NCBI GenBank assembly: GCA_963717445.1
Contig: OY970334.1
Coordinates: forward strand, 2,232,001-2,296,000
DNA length: 64,000 nucleotides
Reading direction: 5' to 3'
Source: JAGVPT01 sp963717445
Lineage (GTDB): Bacteria > Bacteroidota > Ignavibacteria > UBA10030 > UBA8401
Shown here piece after piece: positions 9,051-17,798 of the stretch (positions are counted from its first letter, which is position 1; every line of letters starts with the position of its first letter). The notes beneath the pieces were generated by a model. The model saw only the letters and a list, made by a program, of their open reading frames with translations, was not told the origin of the DNA and did no database searches. The translations under genes were made by a program, and so were the position numbers.

Positions 9051-12000
9051 TTATTTTTTCTGTTCCACTGTTTCTTCTGTATCCTGTTCCTTTGAGACAT
9101 CGAGTGCTTTATTGACTTCAGAAATCTTTCGCTGGCTCGAAAACGGCGTGACTTTCCAGAACATGTACGAGTACTCTTGCCAGCCGTTCAATATTTCACG
9201 GGCCCGTTGGCTGTCGGTCAGTTCGAGGTGGCGATAAATAACAGCCTGTAAAAATTTCACATCTTTTTCGTTATCAAGCCGGCTCAAGCCGATGAGTTGC
9301 TTGTTGTACCTTTCTTTAAAATTCCCGTCGGCATCGAAAACATACGCGACCCCTCCGGTCATCCCAGCTCCAAAATTTTTCCCGGTGCTGCCGAGGACAA
9401 CGACGGTTCCGTTCGTCATGTACTCGCAGCCGTGATCTCCTACTCCCTCAACCACTGCCATCGCTCCACTGTTGCGAACGCAAAAGCGCTCGCCCGCTCT
9501 GCCGCTTGCATAGAGCGTGCCGCCGGTCGCTCCGTATAATACCGTATTGCCGATGATGACATCCTGCGCTGCGGTCGCACGCCCGTACGGCGGCATGATC
9601 ACGATTTCCCCGCCGCACATTCCTTTGCCGACATAATCGTTCGCTTCACCGACGAGTATCATGCGGATTCCGTTTACAAGAAATGCGCCGAAGCTTTGTC
9701 CGGCACTTCCGTTGAACCGCAATTCAATCGTCCCGTCCGGCAATCCTTTATCTCCATAGAGATAGGCGAGCTCACCGGCAAGCTTGGTTCCCACCGACCG
9801 GTTCGTATTGTTGATCTTGTAATTTTTCACGACTGAGCTTTTTTCCCTGATGGCGTCTTTCACATCGAGGAGGATGGTATCGTCGAGGGGCGAGTCGGAT
9901 TTTTCTTTGCGCTGCTCAATCCGCTGCCGCTGCGTACTCCTCGTATCCCGCGGTGATAAGATTGCAGAAAGGTCAATGGTATTTGCCTTCGGATGATTTT
10001 CGACCTTTACTTGGCTCAACAAGTCGGTTCTGCCGATAATTTCGTTGATTGAAGTGATGCCGAGTTTTGCAAGAATTTCCCGCACTTCATTTGCCACGGC
10101 CGTAAAATAGTTTATCAACATTTCCGGCTTCCCATCGAAGCGCGTGCGAAGCTGTTCGTCTTGCGTCGCGATGCCGACCGGACAAGTATTGAGATGGCAC
10201 TGGCGGACATACCGGCAGCCGATCGCAATAAGCGTCGCCGTTCCGAAATTGAATTCCTCCGCTCCGAGCATTGCAGCGATCACAATGTCGCGCCCGGTCT
10301 TCATCCCTCCGTCCGTGCGTAATGTGACACGGCTTCGCAGCCCATTCAACACGAGCACTTGATGCGCTTCTGCAACGCCAAGTTCCCAACAACTCCCGCA
10401 ATTTTTTACCGAGCTTAACGGAGAAGCGCCGGTTCCTCCTTCGTGTCCGCTGATGAGAATTGTATCTGCGTGTGCTTTGGCAACTCCAGCAGCAATCGTT
10501 CCCACACCGGCTTCCGAGACAAGCTTTACACAAATCTTTGCACGGGGGTTGACCTGCTTTAAATCGTAGATCAATTGTGCAAGGTCTTCGATACTATAGA
10601 TATCGTGATGCGGCGGCGGGGAGATTAATTGAACACCCGGCGTTGCACGGCGAAGTCGAGCGATAAGCTCGGAGACTTTATGTCCGGGCAACTGCCCTCC
10701 CTCTCCGGGCTTAGAGCCTTGCGCCATCTTGATCTCGATCTCCTTTGCGCTGACAAGGTATTCCGCCGTCACTCCAAAACGTGCTGAAGCAATTTGTTTG
10801 ATCGCACTATTTGCCGAATCCCCGTTCGGCCGGGTGCGAAACCGTGCAGGGTCTTCCCCGCCTTCCCCTGTATTACTTTTGCCTCCGATACGGTTCATCG
10901 CAATCGCGATCGTCTCGTGCGCTTCGGGGGATAAAGATCCGAGAGACATTGCCGCGGTTGTGAATCGCTTCATAATATCTTCGGCAGGCTCAACGTCCTT
11001 TAGAGGAATTGATCGGCGATTCGACTTAAACGCCATCAAATCCTTGAGGGCAACTGGCTCGTGTTCGTTCAATGCGCGGGAAAGATGTTTATAGTCCTCC
11101 TGGCTTCCGGATTTCCTGAGTTGCTGCATAGCCCGCAGTGCGTCGGGGGACCAGGCGTGGAGCTCACCGTTCTTTTTGAACCGGTACATCCCCTGGTCTG
11201 TGAGCTTCACATCCCGCTGTGCGTACGCCGTTGCATGGCGTGTGAGCGCCTCATCAATAATTTCTTTTAAGCCGATGCCGCCAATCCGTGAGGGTGTATT
11301 GGTAAAATATGCATCGATAACATCTTTACCGATGCCGATCGCTTCAAAAATTTGTGCACCGCGATAGCTTCCAAGCAAAGAAATTCCCATCTTCGACATG
11401 ATTTTCAATATGCCGCTTTCGATCGCAACTTTGAAATTCTTGAATGCCGATTCAACCGTCAGCGAATTGTCGCCGCGTATCTCTACAAGGCGGCGGATTG
11501 TCTCCAGCGCGAGGTAAGGGTTGATCGCATTAACGCCGTAGCCTATCAATGTGGCAAAATGATGGATATCGCGCGGCTCCGCGGTTTCCGTCACCACGCT
11601 TAGCCGTAGCCGTTTATTTTTTCTGATGAGATGATTATGCACGGCCCCGGTCGCAAGAAGCATCGGCAAAGGAACATTGTGCTCATCGATGCCGCGGTCA
11701 CTCAACACGACGAGGTACTTCCCTTCGTCCGCCGCGCGTTCGGCTTCTGCGCACAATTCTTCCAGCCTTTTTTCTGCACCGTGAAATCCCTCTTCAACCG
11801 GAAACAATGTTGAAAGTGTAACCGATTGAAATGCTTCATCCTCGATCGAACGAAGAGCATCGAGCTCGTTATCAAACAAGAATGGGCTGTTTATTTGCAC
11901 CTGTTTAGCGTGTTCCGGTGTCTCACCGAACCAGTTCCGACGAAGCCCGAGCTTACCGGTCAACGACATCACTAATTTTTCCCTAATCGGGTCGATCGGC

Positions 12001-13601
12001 GGGTTCGTCACCTGCGCAAATTGTTGTTTGAAATAAGACGAGAGCAATTTCGGCTGGCGCGACAGCACGGCAAGGGGTGCGTCATCACCCATCGAACCGA
12101 CCGGTTCTTTTCCCTCCTCAATCATCGGCGGAAAAATGAGGCCCAGTTCCTCGTAACTGTAACCGAAACATAACTGCAGCCGCAACGTCTCGTCAGCCGA
12201 GAACGGAGTCTTCGGCAAAAAACTAGGCTGTACATGCTGCTGGGGACGGAGGAGATTTTCGCCCACCCATTTTGCATACGGCCGTTGAGATGCAAGCTCC
12301 CTCTTGATATCGAGGTCCTTCAGCAAAATGCCGCGATCTGTATCGACCGCAATCATCTGACCGGGACCGAGTCTTCCCTTTTTTACGACCGTCGCATCAT
12401 CCATGTCGACCGGGCCGACTTCCGAGCCGACAACAATCAAACCATCGTTGGTAATTTTATACCGGCATGGACGAAGTCCGTTACGGTCAAGTGAGGCCGC
12501 GACGGTTACTCCGTCGCTGAAAATCAGCGCTGCCGGTCCATCCCACGGCTCACTGAAGCATTCATGGTACTCAAAAAAGGCGCGAACCGACGGGTCAACG
12601 CAATACGACAAATTCCACGCCTCGGGAACGAGCATCAACATCGAGTGAAGAATCCCCCGTCCAGAAAGTGTCAACGCCTCAAGAGCGTTGTCGACGTTAG
12701 CCGAGTCGCTCGCATTGGGTTGAAGAATGGGCTTCAGGAATTCGACATCGTCTCTCCAGAACGGCGACTCTAATTCCGCTTCGCGGGCTTTCGTCCAATT
12801 TCTGTTTCCCTGAATCGTATTGATCTCGCCATTGTGTCCCAGCATGCGAAACGGATGGGCAAGCTCCCACCGTGGAAACGTGTTCGTGCTGAATCGCTGG
12901 TGAAAAATCGCGAGCGCAGTTTCATACTCCGGCGATTGCAGGTCAGTGTAGAATTTATCGAGCGCCAGTGGGGTTACGAGCCCCTTATAGACAATTGTTC
13001 TGCTCGAGAATGATGCGGCATAGAAATTATCGATAACCGCTTTCTTCACTTCTTTCTCAATCTCTTTGCGGGTAATATAGAGCGTCCGTTCAAACTCTGC
13101 GGCGCTGAGATGCTGGGGTTTTCCGATCAACACCTGGCGAATGTTGGGTTGCGTTGCAGCCGCCTTGTCCCCGAGGTACGACGAATCTGTCGGAACAATC
13201 CGCCAGGCGAGAAAACGCAACTCGCGTTTCTCAATGACTGACTCGACAATCAACTTGCACACTGCGAACGAATGCTCTGTTGTATGCGGCATAAACAACA
13301 TTCCGACTGCAAGATCGGAGTCGCCGTTTACTTGGGAGGATAATTCAGGAACAGCCGAGAGAAAAAATTTTGTTGGAATCTGCGTTAAAATTCCGGAGCC
13401 ATCCCCCGTTTGAGCGTCCGCATCGACAGCTCCTCGATGGGTGACGTTGCAGGCGGCCTTTAATGCCCGCTTGAGTATCTTATTGCTTTTCACCCCGGAG
13501 ATATTCGCAACGAATCCCGTGCCGCATGCATCGTGCTCAAAGCGCGGGTCATACAATGGAAAATTTTCACGGATGTTTTTCTCGTCCGAGAATGTCTTCA
13601 A
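9051..13601 (-). CDS. gltB: Glutamate synthase large subunit
   Basis: Transfers the amide of glutamine to 2-oxoglutarate; the large subunit holds the glutaminase and FMN sites. In 1516 residues: an N-terminal class II amidotransferase domain whose nucleophile Cys follows a short propeptide (HDACGTGF, about residue 26), a central domain, the FMN-binding barrel with the GEGGEDPARF loop (about residue 920) and the [3Fe-4S] motif CRYVRQCHLNTCPVG (about residue 1150), and a C-terminal GXGXG beta-helix. Full length, no gltD beside it. Its ATG overlaps the ilvN stop by 4 bp (ATGA), so translation is coupled to ilvN. That placement ties amino-group supply to branched-chain synthesis. Confidence 0.97.
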   Translation of the reverse strand: MKTFSDEKNIRENFPLYDPRFEHDACGTGFVANISGVKSNKILKRALKAACNVTHRGAVDADAQTGDGSGILTQIPTKFFLSAVPELSSQVNGDSDLAVGMLFMPHTTEHSFAVCKLIVESVIEKRELRFLAWRIVPTDSSYLGDKAAATQPNIRQVLIGKPQHLSAAEFERTLYITRKEIEKEVKKAVIDNFYAASFSSRTIVYKGLVTPLALDKFYTDLQSPEYETALAIFHQRFSTNTFPRWELAHPFRMLGHNGEINTIQGNRNWTKAREAELESPFWRDDVEFLKPILQPNASDSANVDNALEALTLSGRGILHSMLMLVPEAWNLSYCVDPSVRAFFEYHECFSEPWDGPAALIFSDGVTVAASLDRNGLRPCRYKITNDGLIVVGSEVGPVDMDDATVVKKGRLGPGQMIAVDTDRGILLKDLDIKRELASQRPYAKWVGENLLRPQQHVQPSFLPKTPFSADETLRLQLCFGYSYEELGLIFPPMIEEGKEPVGSMGDDAPLAVLSRQPKLLSSYFKQQFAQVTNPPIDPIREKLVMSLTGKLGLRRNWFGETPEHAKQVQINSPFLFDNELDALRSIEDEAFQSVTLSTLFPVEEGFHGAEKRLEELCAEAERAADEGKYLVVLSDRGIDEHNVPLPMLLATGAVHNHLIRKNKRLRLSVVTETAEPRDIHHFATLIGYGVNAINPYLALETIRRLVEIRGDNSLTVESAFKNFKVAIESGILKIMSKMGISLLGSYRGAQIFEAIGIGKDVIDAYFTNTPSRIGGIGLKEIIDEALTRHATAYAQRDVKLTDQGMYRFKKNGELHAWSPDALRAMQQLRKSGSQEDYKHLSRALNEHEPVALKDLMAFKSNRRSIPLKDVEPAEDIMKRFTTAAMSLGSLSPEAHETIAIAMNRIGGKSNTGEGGEDPARFRTRPNGDSANSAIKQIASARFGVTAEYLVSAKEIEIKMAQGSKPGEGGQLPGHKVSELIARLRRATPGVQLISPPPHHDIYSIEDLAQLIYDLKQVNPRAKICVKLVSEAGVGTIAAGVAKAHADTILISGHEGGTGASPLSSVKNCGSCWELGVAEAHQVLVLNGLRSRVTLRTDGGMKTGRDIVIAAMLGAEEFNFGTATLIAIGCRYVRQCHLNTCPVGIATQDEQLRTRFDGKPEMLINYFTAVANEVREILAKLGITSINEIIGRTDLLSQVKVENHPKANTIDLSAILSPRDTRSTQRQRIEQRKEKSDSPLDDTILLDVKDAIREKSSVVKNYKINNTNRSVGTKLAGELAYLYGDKGLPDGTIELRFNGSAGQSFGAFLVNGIRMILVGEANDYVGKGMCGGEIVIMPPYGRATAAQDVIIGNTVLYGATGGTLYASGRAGERFCVRNSGAMAVVEGVGDHGCEYMTNGTVVVLGSTGKNFGAGMTGGVAYVFDADGNFKERYNKQLIGLSRLDNEKDVKFLQAVIYRHLELTDSQRAREILNGWQEYSYMFWKVTPFSSQRKISEVNKALDVSKEQDTEETVEQKK

Positions 13602-14146
13602 TCGACTTCTCCTTGAAATTCCCTTTTTAATGCGACTCTTCCCGTGCGTGCCATTTCTTTGATCACGAACGGCTTCAACATTTTGATGATTGCATCGATC
13701 TTTTGTTGACCGCCTACGGCTTCTATCGTTGCCGTTTTTGGACTGATGTCGATAATTTTTGCGCGAAAGATTTCGACTATTTGCATAATCTCCGACCGTG
13801 TGGCAGGCGTTGTCTGTACTTTAATGAGGGCGAGGTCGCGTTCGACAAAACTTTCGTAGGTAAGGTCTGTCACCTTCAGCGTGTCAATGAGCTTGTTCAA
13901 TTGCTTGATGATCTGCTCGATCACGCCATCATCACCACGCGTCACGATCGTCATCCGGGAAACCGAATCGTCTTCGGTTGGACCGACAGTGAGGCTGTCG
14001 ATGTTGTATCCCTTGGCGGAAAACAATCCTGCAATCCTGTTGAAAGCGCCGAATTTATTTTCCACGAGAAGAGAAATTGTGTGCTTCCGTGACAAGGCGT
14101 CAACTGTTTCTGTTTCCTTTTCTAAAGTCATTGCCATTGTTGTCAT
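13598..14146 (-). CDS. ilvN: Acetolactate synthase small (regulatory) subunit
   Basis: Regulatory subunit of acetohydroxyacid synthase; it activates IlvB and gives valine feedback. In 182 residues, an ACT domain starts at about residue 22 (HTISLLVENKFGAFNRIAGLFSAKGYNIDSLTVGPT is read across residues 23-60 in the translation) and is followed by the ALS_ss_C domain (RSEIMQIVEIFRAKIIDI). The size is normal. It overlaps ilvB by 4 bp upstream and gltB by 4 bp downstream, so all three are probably translationally coupled. The start used is MTTMAMTLEKE; the later in-frame Met residues are alternatives. Confidence 0.93.
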   Translation of the reverse strand: MTTMAMTLEKETETVDALSRKHTISLLVENKFGAFNRIAGLFSAKGYNIDSLTVGPTEDDSVSRMTIVTRGDDGVIEQIIKQLNKLIDTLKVTDLTYESFVERDLALIKVQTTPATRSEIMQIVEIFRAKIIDISPKTATIEAVGGQQKIDAIIKMLKPFVIKEMARTGRVALKREFQGEVD

Positions 14147-15921
14147 CCTTTGGTCAGCGTGATGAGTTCTTCCGATTCTATTTCTTCTCCGTTGACGGCC
14201 GATAATTCTTCGTCGGGAACGTCTATAATCTCATTCCATGTCTGACCTGCCGGAATCATCGGATAAACATTATCCTCGGGAACGACTTTGAATTCGACGA
14301 TAACGGGGCCGTCTTTTACCGCTAGCGCTTTTTTTATGACGTCTTCAACTTCATTGGTGTTAACGGCGCGGTACCCGGGACAGCCATATGCGTCGGCGAG
14401 CTTGACAAAATCGGGGCTATACATCGCAACATGCGAGTACCGCTTGCGCCAAAACAACTCCTGCCACTGCCGCACCATGCCAAGATAGCCATTATTCAGG
14501 ATAAAAATTTTCACCGGCACCTTATATTCAACACATGTAGCCATCTCTTGAATATTCATTTGGATGCCGCCGTCTCCGCTCACCGAAATAATCGGCAAAT
14601 CTTTTCTCGCAAACGATGCACCCATCGCGGCTGGCAGCGAAAATCCCATCGTTCCTAAGCCGCCCGAGGTGATATGGGTCCGGGGATGGATATACTTGAA
14701 AAATTGCGCCGCCCACATTTGATGCTGGCCGACATCGCTAACGATCACAGCGTTGCCGTTTGTAAGCTCGCCGATTTTCTGGATAACATATTGCATTCGG
14801 ATCAACTTCCCGTTACGGTACCGAAGAGGGTGCTCCGATTTCCATTGCTTAATTGTTTGAAGCCAGTCTTTCGTGTTAAGTGGTTGGACCATCTCGGTCA
14901 ATTTTTGCAAAACTCTTTTCACATCGCCGACGATCGGGACGTCGACTTTTACATTTTTACTGATAGCCGTCGGGTCGATATCGATATGGATCTTTTTCGC
15001 TTCCGCCGCAAAAGCTTCCGTATTCCCTGTAACACGGTCATCAAACCGTGCTCCGACGGCAATAAGGAGGTCGCAATAATGCACCGCGGTGTTCGAATAC
15101 CATGTTCCATGCATACCGAGCATTCCCATCGACAGCTCATCGTTTTCCGGGTATGAGCCAAGCCCGTGCAGCGTTGTCGTAACCGGGATTCCGGTCTTCT
15201 TCGCAAAACTTTTTAATTCTTCAGATGCATTTGAAAGAATTGCACCACCGCCGACATATAAAACAGGCCGCTGTGATTTTGCAATAAGAGCGGCAGCTTT
15301 CTCAAGCTGCTTCATGTGTCCTTCAACATGCGGATTATAGGAGCGCAGAGAAACTTTTTTCGGATAATCGAAATGGGTTTTGCTCGCCATCACGTCTTTC
15401 GGCAGGTCGACAAGAACCGGACCCGGTCTTCCTGTCGTGGCAACATAAAATGCTTCTTTAATGGTTGAAGCGAGTTCTTTGACATCGCGAACGAGATAGT
15501 TGTGTTTTGTAATCGGCCGTGTTATCCCCACGATGTCTGCTTCCTGAAAAGCGTCGTTCCCTATAAGCTTTAAGGCAACCTGCCCCGTAAACACGATGAT
15601 GGGGACAGAATCCATGTACGCATCGGCTATGCCGGTAACAGTATTCGTGGCACCGGGTCCTGACGTAACGAGAGCAACGCCGGGTTTACCGCTCGCCTTG
15701 GCGTATCCTTCGGCTGCATGTACCGCTCCCTGTTCATGTCTTGTCAGGATGTGTTTGATATCCGAGATGTCATGCAGTGCATCATATATACCGATAACCG
15801 CGCCGCCGGGATATCCAAATACGATTTCAACTCCTTCTTCAATGAGGGAGCGAACAAAAATTTCTGCCCCGGTCATTAATTTAGCCGGGAGCGGTGAATT
15901 TACTTCTTTTTGTTGTGCCAT
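14143..15921 (-). CDS. ilvB: Acetolactate synthase large (catalytic) subunit
   Basis: Thiamine-diphosphate enzyme making 2-acetolactate and 2-aceto-2-hydroxybutyrate. In 592 residues the TPP catalytic Glu lies in TRHEQGAVHAAEGYAKASG (about residue 60), the FAD/central domain follows, and the TPP-Mg motif is SGDGGIQMNIQEMATCVEY to ILNN (about 445-475). First structural gene of the branched-chain operon. The start ATG at 15921 has no clear Shine-Dalgarno and lies 34 nt past the U-tract of the attenuator terminator. Expression is expected to respond to charged branched-chain tRNAs through the leader peptide at 16071-16229. Confidence 0.96.
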   Translation of the reverse strand: MAQQKEVNSPLPAKLMTGAEIFVRSLIEEGVEIVFGYPGGAVIGIYDALHDISDIKHILTRHEQGAVHAAEGYAKASGKPGVALVTSGPGATNTVTGIADAYMDSVPIIVFTGQVALKLIGNDAFQEADIVGITRPITKHNYLVRDVKELASTIKEAFYVATTGRPGPVLVDLPKDVMASKTHFDYPKKVSLRSYNPHVEGHMKQLEKAAALIAKSQRPVLYVGGGAILSNASEELKSFAKKTGIPVTTTLHGLGSYPENDELSMGMLGMHGTWYSNTAVHYCDLLIAVGARFDDRVTGNTEAFAAEAKKIHIDIDPTAISKNVKVDVPIVGDVKRVLQKLTEMVQPLNTKDWLQTIKQWKSEHPLRYRNGKLIRMQYVIQKIGELTNGNAVIVSDVGQHQMWAAQFFKYIHPRTHITSGGLGTMGFSLPAAMGASFARKDLPIISVSGDGGIQMNIQEMATCVEYKVPVKIFILNNGYLGMVRQWQELFWRKRYSHVAMYSPDFVKLADAYGCPGYRAVNTNEVEDVIKKALAVKDGPVIVEFKVVPEDNVYPMIPAGQTWNEIIDVPDEELSAVNGEEIESEELITLTKG

Positions 15922-15954
15922 AGCCGTAGTCAGGTTTGTGAATGATGATGTCGC

Positions 15955-15999
15955 AAAAATCTAAAAAGCGAAGCCAAAGGAATTTCTGTTTTCCTCCAG
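15955..15999 (-). terminator. Attenuator terminator upstream of ilvB
   Basis: On the minus strand CTGGAGGAA (15999-15991) can pair with TTCCTTTGG (15982-15974; three G-U pairs) across an 8-nt loop, followed by a U-rich tail CTTCGCTTTTTAGATTTTT. Its 5' arm shares the CTGG with the distal arm of the antiterminator at 15996-16064, so the two structures exclude each other. Confidence 0.65.
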
Positions 16000-16064
16000 A
16001 GGTTACGCCTTTATCTTGAATTTTACTTTGGAAATATTCGGTGGTGTGGTTGGGTAACCTCTGG
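15996..16064 (-). promoter_or_regulatory. Antiterminator stem of the ilvB attenuator
   Basis: CCAGAGGTTAC (minus strand 16064-16054) and GTAACCTCTGG (16006-15996) are perfect 11-bp complements with a 47-nt loop. The proximal arm begins 6 nt after the stop codon of the leader peptide, where a ribosome finishing the leader would cover it. The distal arm overlaps the terminator stem. Confidence 0.65.
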
Positions 16065-16070
16065 TCTGTC

Positions 16071-16229
16071 TTAGCCTACAATTGTTAGGCTTAGAATACC
16101 CGGTAGAGTTCCCAAAATAATAATAATGCCGGCGACGAAGAGGGGGGATACGGCGAGAATACGCATCAACGTTTCTGATTTCAAACTGCTTGAAATGTAA
16201 TTCGTATTTTTATTAGTTCGTCTTGACAT
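16071..16229 (-). CDS. ilvBN leader peptide (52 aa), probable attenuator peptide
   Basis: A 52-codon ORF, start ATG 16229, stop TAA 16071-16073. Its second half is crowded with regulatory codons: residues 35-52 read IIIILGTLPGILSLTIVG, with four consecutive ATT Ile codons at 16127-16116. Overall it has 8 Ile, 8 Leu and 3 Val. An internal ATG at residue 22 would give a 31-residue version with the same tail; neither start has a strong Shine-Dalgarno. The stop lies 6 nt from the antiterminator stem, as expected for ribosome-mediated attenuation. A tiny membrane protein is the alternative reading, since the tail is also a credible transmembrane segment, but the hairpins downstream favour a leader. 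Confidence 0.65.
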   Translation of the reverse strand: MSRRTNKNTNYISSSLKSETLMRILAVSPLFVAGIIIILGTLPGILSLTIVG

Positions 16230-16275
16230 GTCCGGTCTTGTAAGGATGACAATTCATCCGATCCGTTGCACTCTA

Positions 16276-16305
16276 AAAAGATAAGAATTTATTCTCTTTT
16301 GTCAA
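16276..16305 (-). promoter_or_regulatory. Promoter for the ilvB leader
   Basis: On the minus strand TTGACA (16305-16300) is followed after 16 nt by TATCTT (16283-16278). The same sequence also fits a Bacteroidota promoter, CTTG, 19 nt, TATCTTTT. Transcription would start near 16270, about 40 nt before the leader ATG. Confidence 0.5.
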
Positions 16306-16347
16306 GTGAAATATTCATTTTTTTTGGTTTTTGGAAAGATCGAGTGA

Positions 16348-16378
16348 ATTGTTTATCAAAAAAAAAACTCTATATTTA
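16348..16378 (+). promoter_or_regulatory. Candidate Bacteroidota-type promoter for mnmE
   Basis: ATTG (16348-16351), 19 nt, TATATTTA (16371-16378): one mismatch from TTTG and one from TAnnTTTG. The predicted start is near 16385, giving a leader of about 12 nt to the ATG at 16397. Confidence 0.4.
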
Positions 16379-16396
16379 TTTATCCTTTTTAGCGCC

Positions 16397-17776
16397 ATGT
16401 TCCGAGACCGAAATGATACTATTGCAGCAATTGCGACCCCGTTAGGCGAGGCGGGAATCTCTTTGATTAGGGTAAGCGGCTCAAGAGCAATTGAGGTTGT
16501 AAACACGGTTTTTCAAGGAAAATCCCCATTATTTGAAGCTCCATCTCATACGATTCATCATGGTAGAATTGTGCATCCCCACGATGGTGTCGTGGATGAA
16601 GTGCTTGTCTCTGTCTTTAAGAAACCTCATTCTTATACAGGAGAAGATGGGGTTGAGATAAGTTGTCATGGAAGCTATTACGTTTCACGGAAGATTCTTG
16701 AGACCGTTATTGATGCAGGAGCCCGGATGGCCGACCCGGGTGAATTCACTCAAAGGGCATTCCTTAACGGAAAAATGGACCTGATGCAAGCTGAAGCGGT
16801 CGCTGACTTGATACATTCAAAAACGGCATTGGCTCACAGGGCTTCCCTTGAGCAGTTAAGCGGAAAATTATCAACAGCAATAAAAGAATTAAGGCAAAAA
16901 CTGTTAGATTTATGTGCGTTATTGGAGTTAGAACTGGATTTTGCAGAAGAAGGGATTGCGTTAACAGATCATAAGAAGGTTATATCACTTTTCGATGAAG
17001 CAATAACGGAATTAGAAAATTTAATTCAATCGTACAATTATGGTAAGCTTATTCGTGATGGTGTAAAGGTTGTATTAGCTGGAAGCCCAAATGTTGGAAA
17101 ATCGAGCTTATTGAACCTGCTTCTTCAGGAAAATCGGGCTATCGTAAGCGATATCCCCGGCACTACTCGAGATGTAATTGAAGAAACTCTTCTTATCGAA
17201 GGAATCGCATTTCGGCTTGTTGATACTGCCGGAATAAGAACCACAGCAGATATTGTAGAAAAGGAGGGAGTAAGAAGAAGTAATGACCAGATAAGTTCTG
17301 CTGACTTAATCTTGCTCATAATTGATTCTTCTAAACCTATTGGTGACACATTAAACAGTGTGTTAGATATCCTCAAAGAATACAACGAAAAGGTATTACT
17401 GATATTAAACAAAATTGATATTCCTGATTCTGAATTTGACTATGATGAATTTACAAAATGGGATAGCATTTCAATTTCCTGCCTCACTAAGCAGGGCATT
17501 AATGACCTTACTCAGAAAATAGTACATCGGGTGCTGAGCCGTTATGACTCAAACTCTTCAAACGTCAAGATTCAGAGTGATAGACACAGGCGACTGTTGA
17601 AAATGACACAAGAAGGGGTGATTTCAGCAAAAAATGCCTTTAAAAATAAATTGGGCAATGAGTTAGTGGCTGTTGATTTAAGAGCTGCTCTAAACTACTT
17701 AGGAGAAATAATCGGGCTTACAACACCTGAGGATATACTCAATAACATCTTTTCAAGGTTCTGTATAGGAAAGTAA
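16397..17776 (+). CDS. mnmE: tRNA modification GTPase MnmE
   Basis: With MnmG it adds the carboxymethylaminomethyl group to U34 of tRNAs. The 459-residue protein has the N-terminal tetrahydrofolate-binding domain (DTIAAIATPLGEAGISLIRVSG), a helical domain, and a G domain with LAGSPNVGKSSLLN (P-loop), DIPGTTRD, DTAGI and LNKID, and ends in the expected CIGK box with the catalytic Cys. An in-frame extension to 16331 starts inside the promoter region and adds 22 residues not found in the family, so the ATG at 16397 is preferred. The codon use in this and the next five genes looks more AT-rich than the ilv operon. Confidence 0.97.
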   Translation: MFRDRNDTIAAIATPLGEAGISLIRVSGSRAIEVVNTVFQGKSPLFEAPSHTIHHGRIVHPHDGVVDEVLVSVFKKPHSYTGEDGVEISCHGSYYVSRKILETVIDAGARMADPGEFTQRAFLNGKMDLMQAEAVADLIHSKTALAHRASLEQLSGKLSTAIKELRQKLLDLCALLELELDFAEEGIALTDHKKVISLFDEAITELENLIQSYNYGKLIRDGVKVVLAGSPNVGKSSLLNLLLQENRAIVSDIPGTTRDVIEETLLIEGIAFRLVDTAGIRTTADIVEKEGVRRSNDQISSADLILLIIDSSKPIGDTLNSVLDILKEYNEKVLLILNKIDIPDSEFDYDEFTKWDSISISCLTKQGINDLTQKIVHRVLSRYDSNSSNVKIQSDRHRRLLKMTQEGVISAKNAFKNKLGNELVAVDLRAALNYLGEIIGLTTPEDILNNIFSRFCIGK

Positions 17777-17777
17777 T

Positions 17778-17793
17778 TGTTTCACGTGAAACA
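17778..17793. promoter_or_regulatory. parS centromere site (perfect)
   Basis: TGTTTCACGTGAAACA, a 16-bp perfect palindrome identical to the classical chromosomal parS bound by ParB/Spo0J. It starts 2 bp after the mnmE stop and ends 5 bp before the mnmG ATG. It marks an origin-proximal region in the many bacteria where gid/par genes lie near oriC. Confidence 0.9.
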
Positions 17794-17798
17794 CTTTT

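Noticed and set aside
15922..16396. Replication origin between divergent ilvB and mnmE
   Set aside because: Gene orientation and nearby parS sites invited it, but no TTATCCACA-type DnaA box cluster or AT-rich unwinding region was seen, and the stretch is accounted for by the attenuator and promoters.
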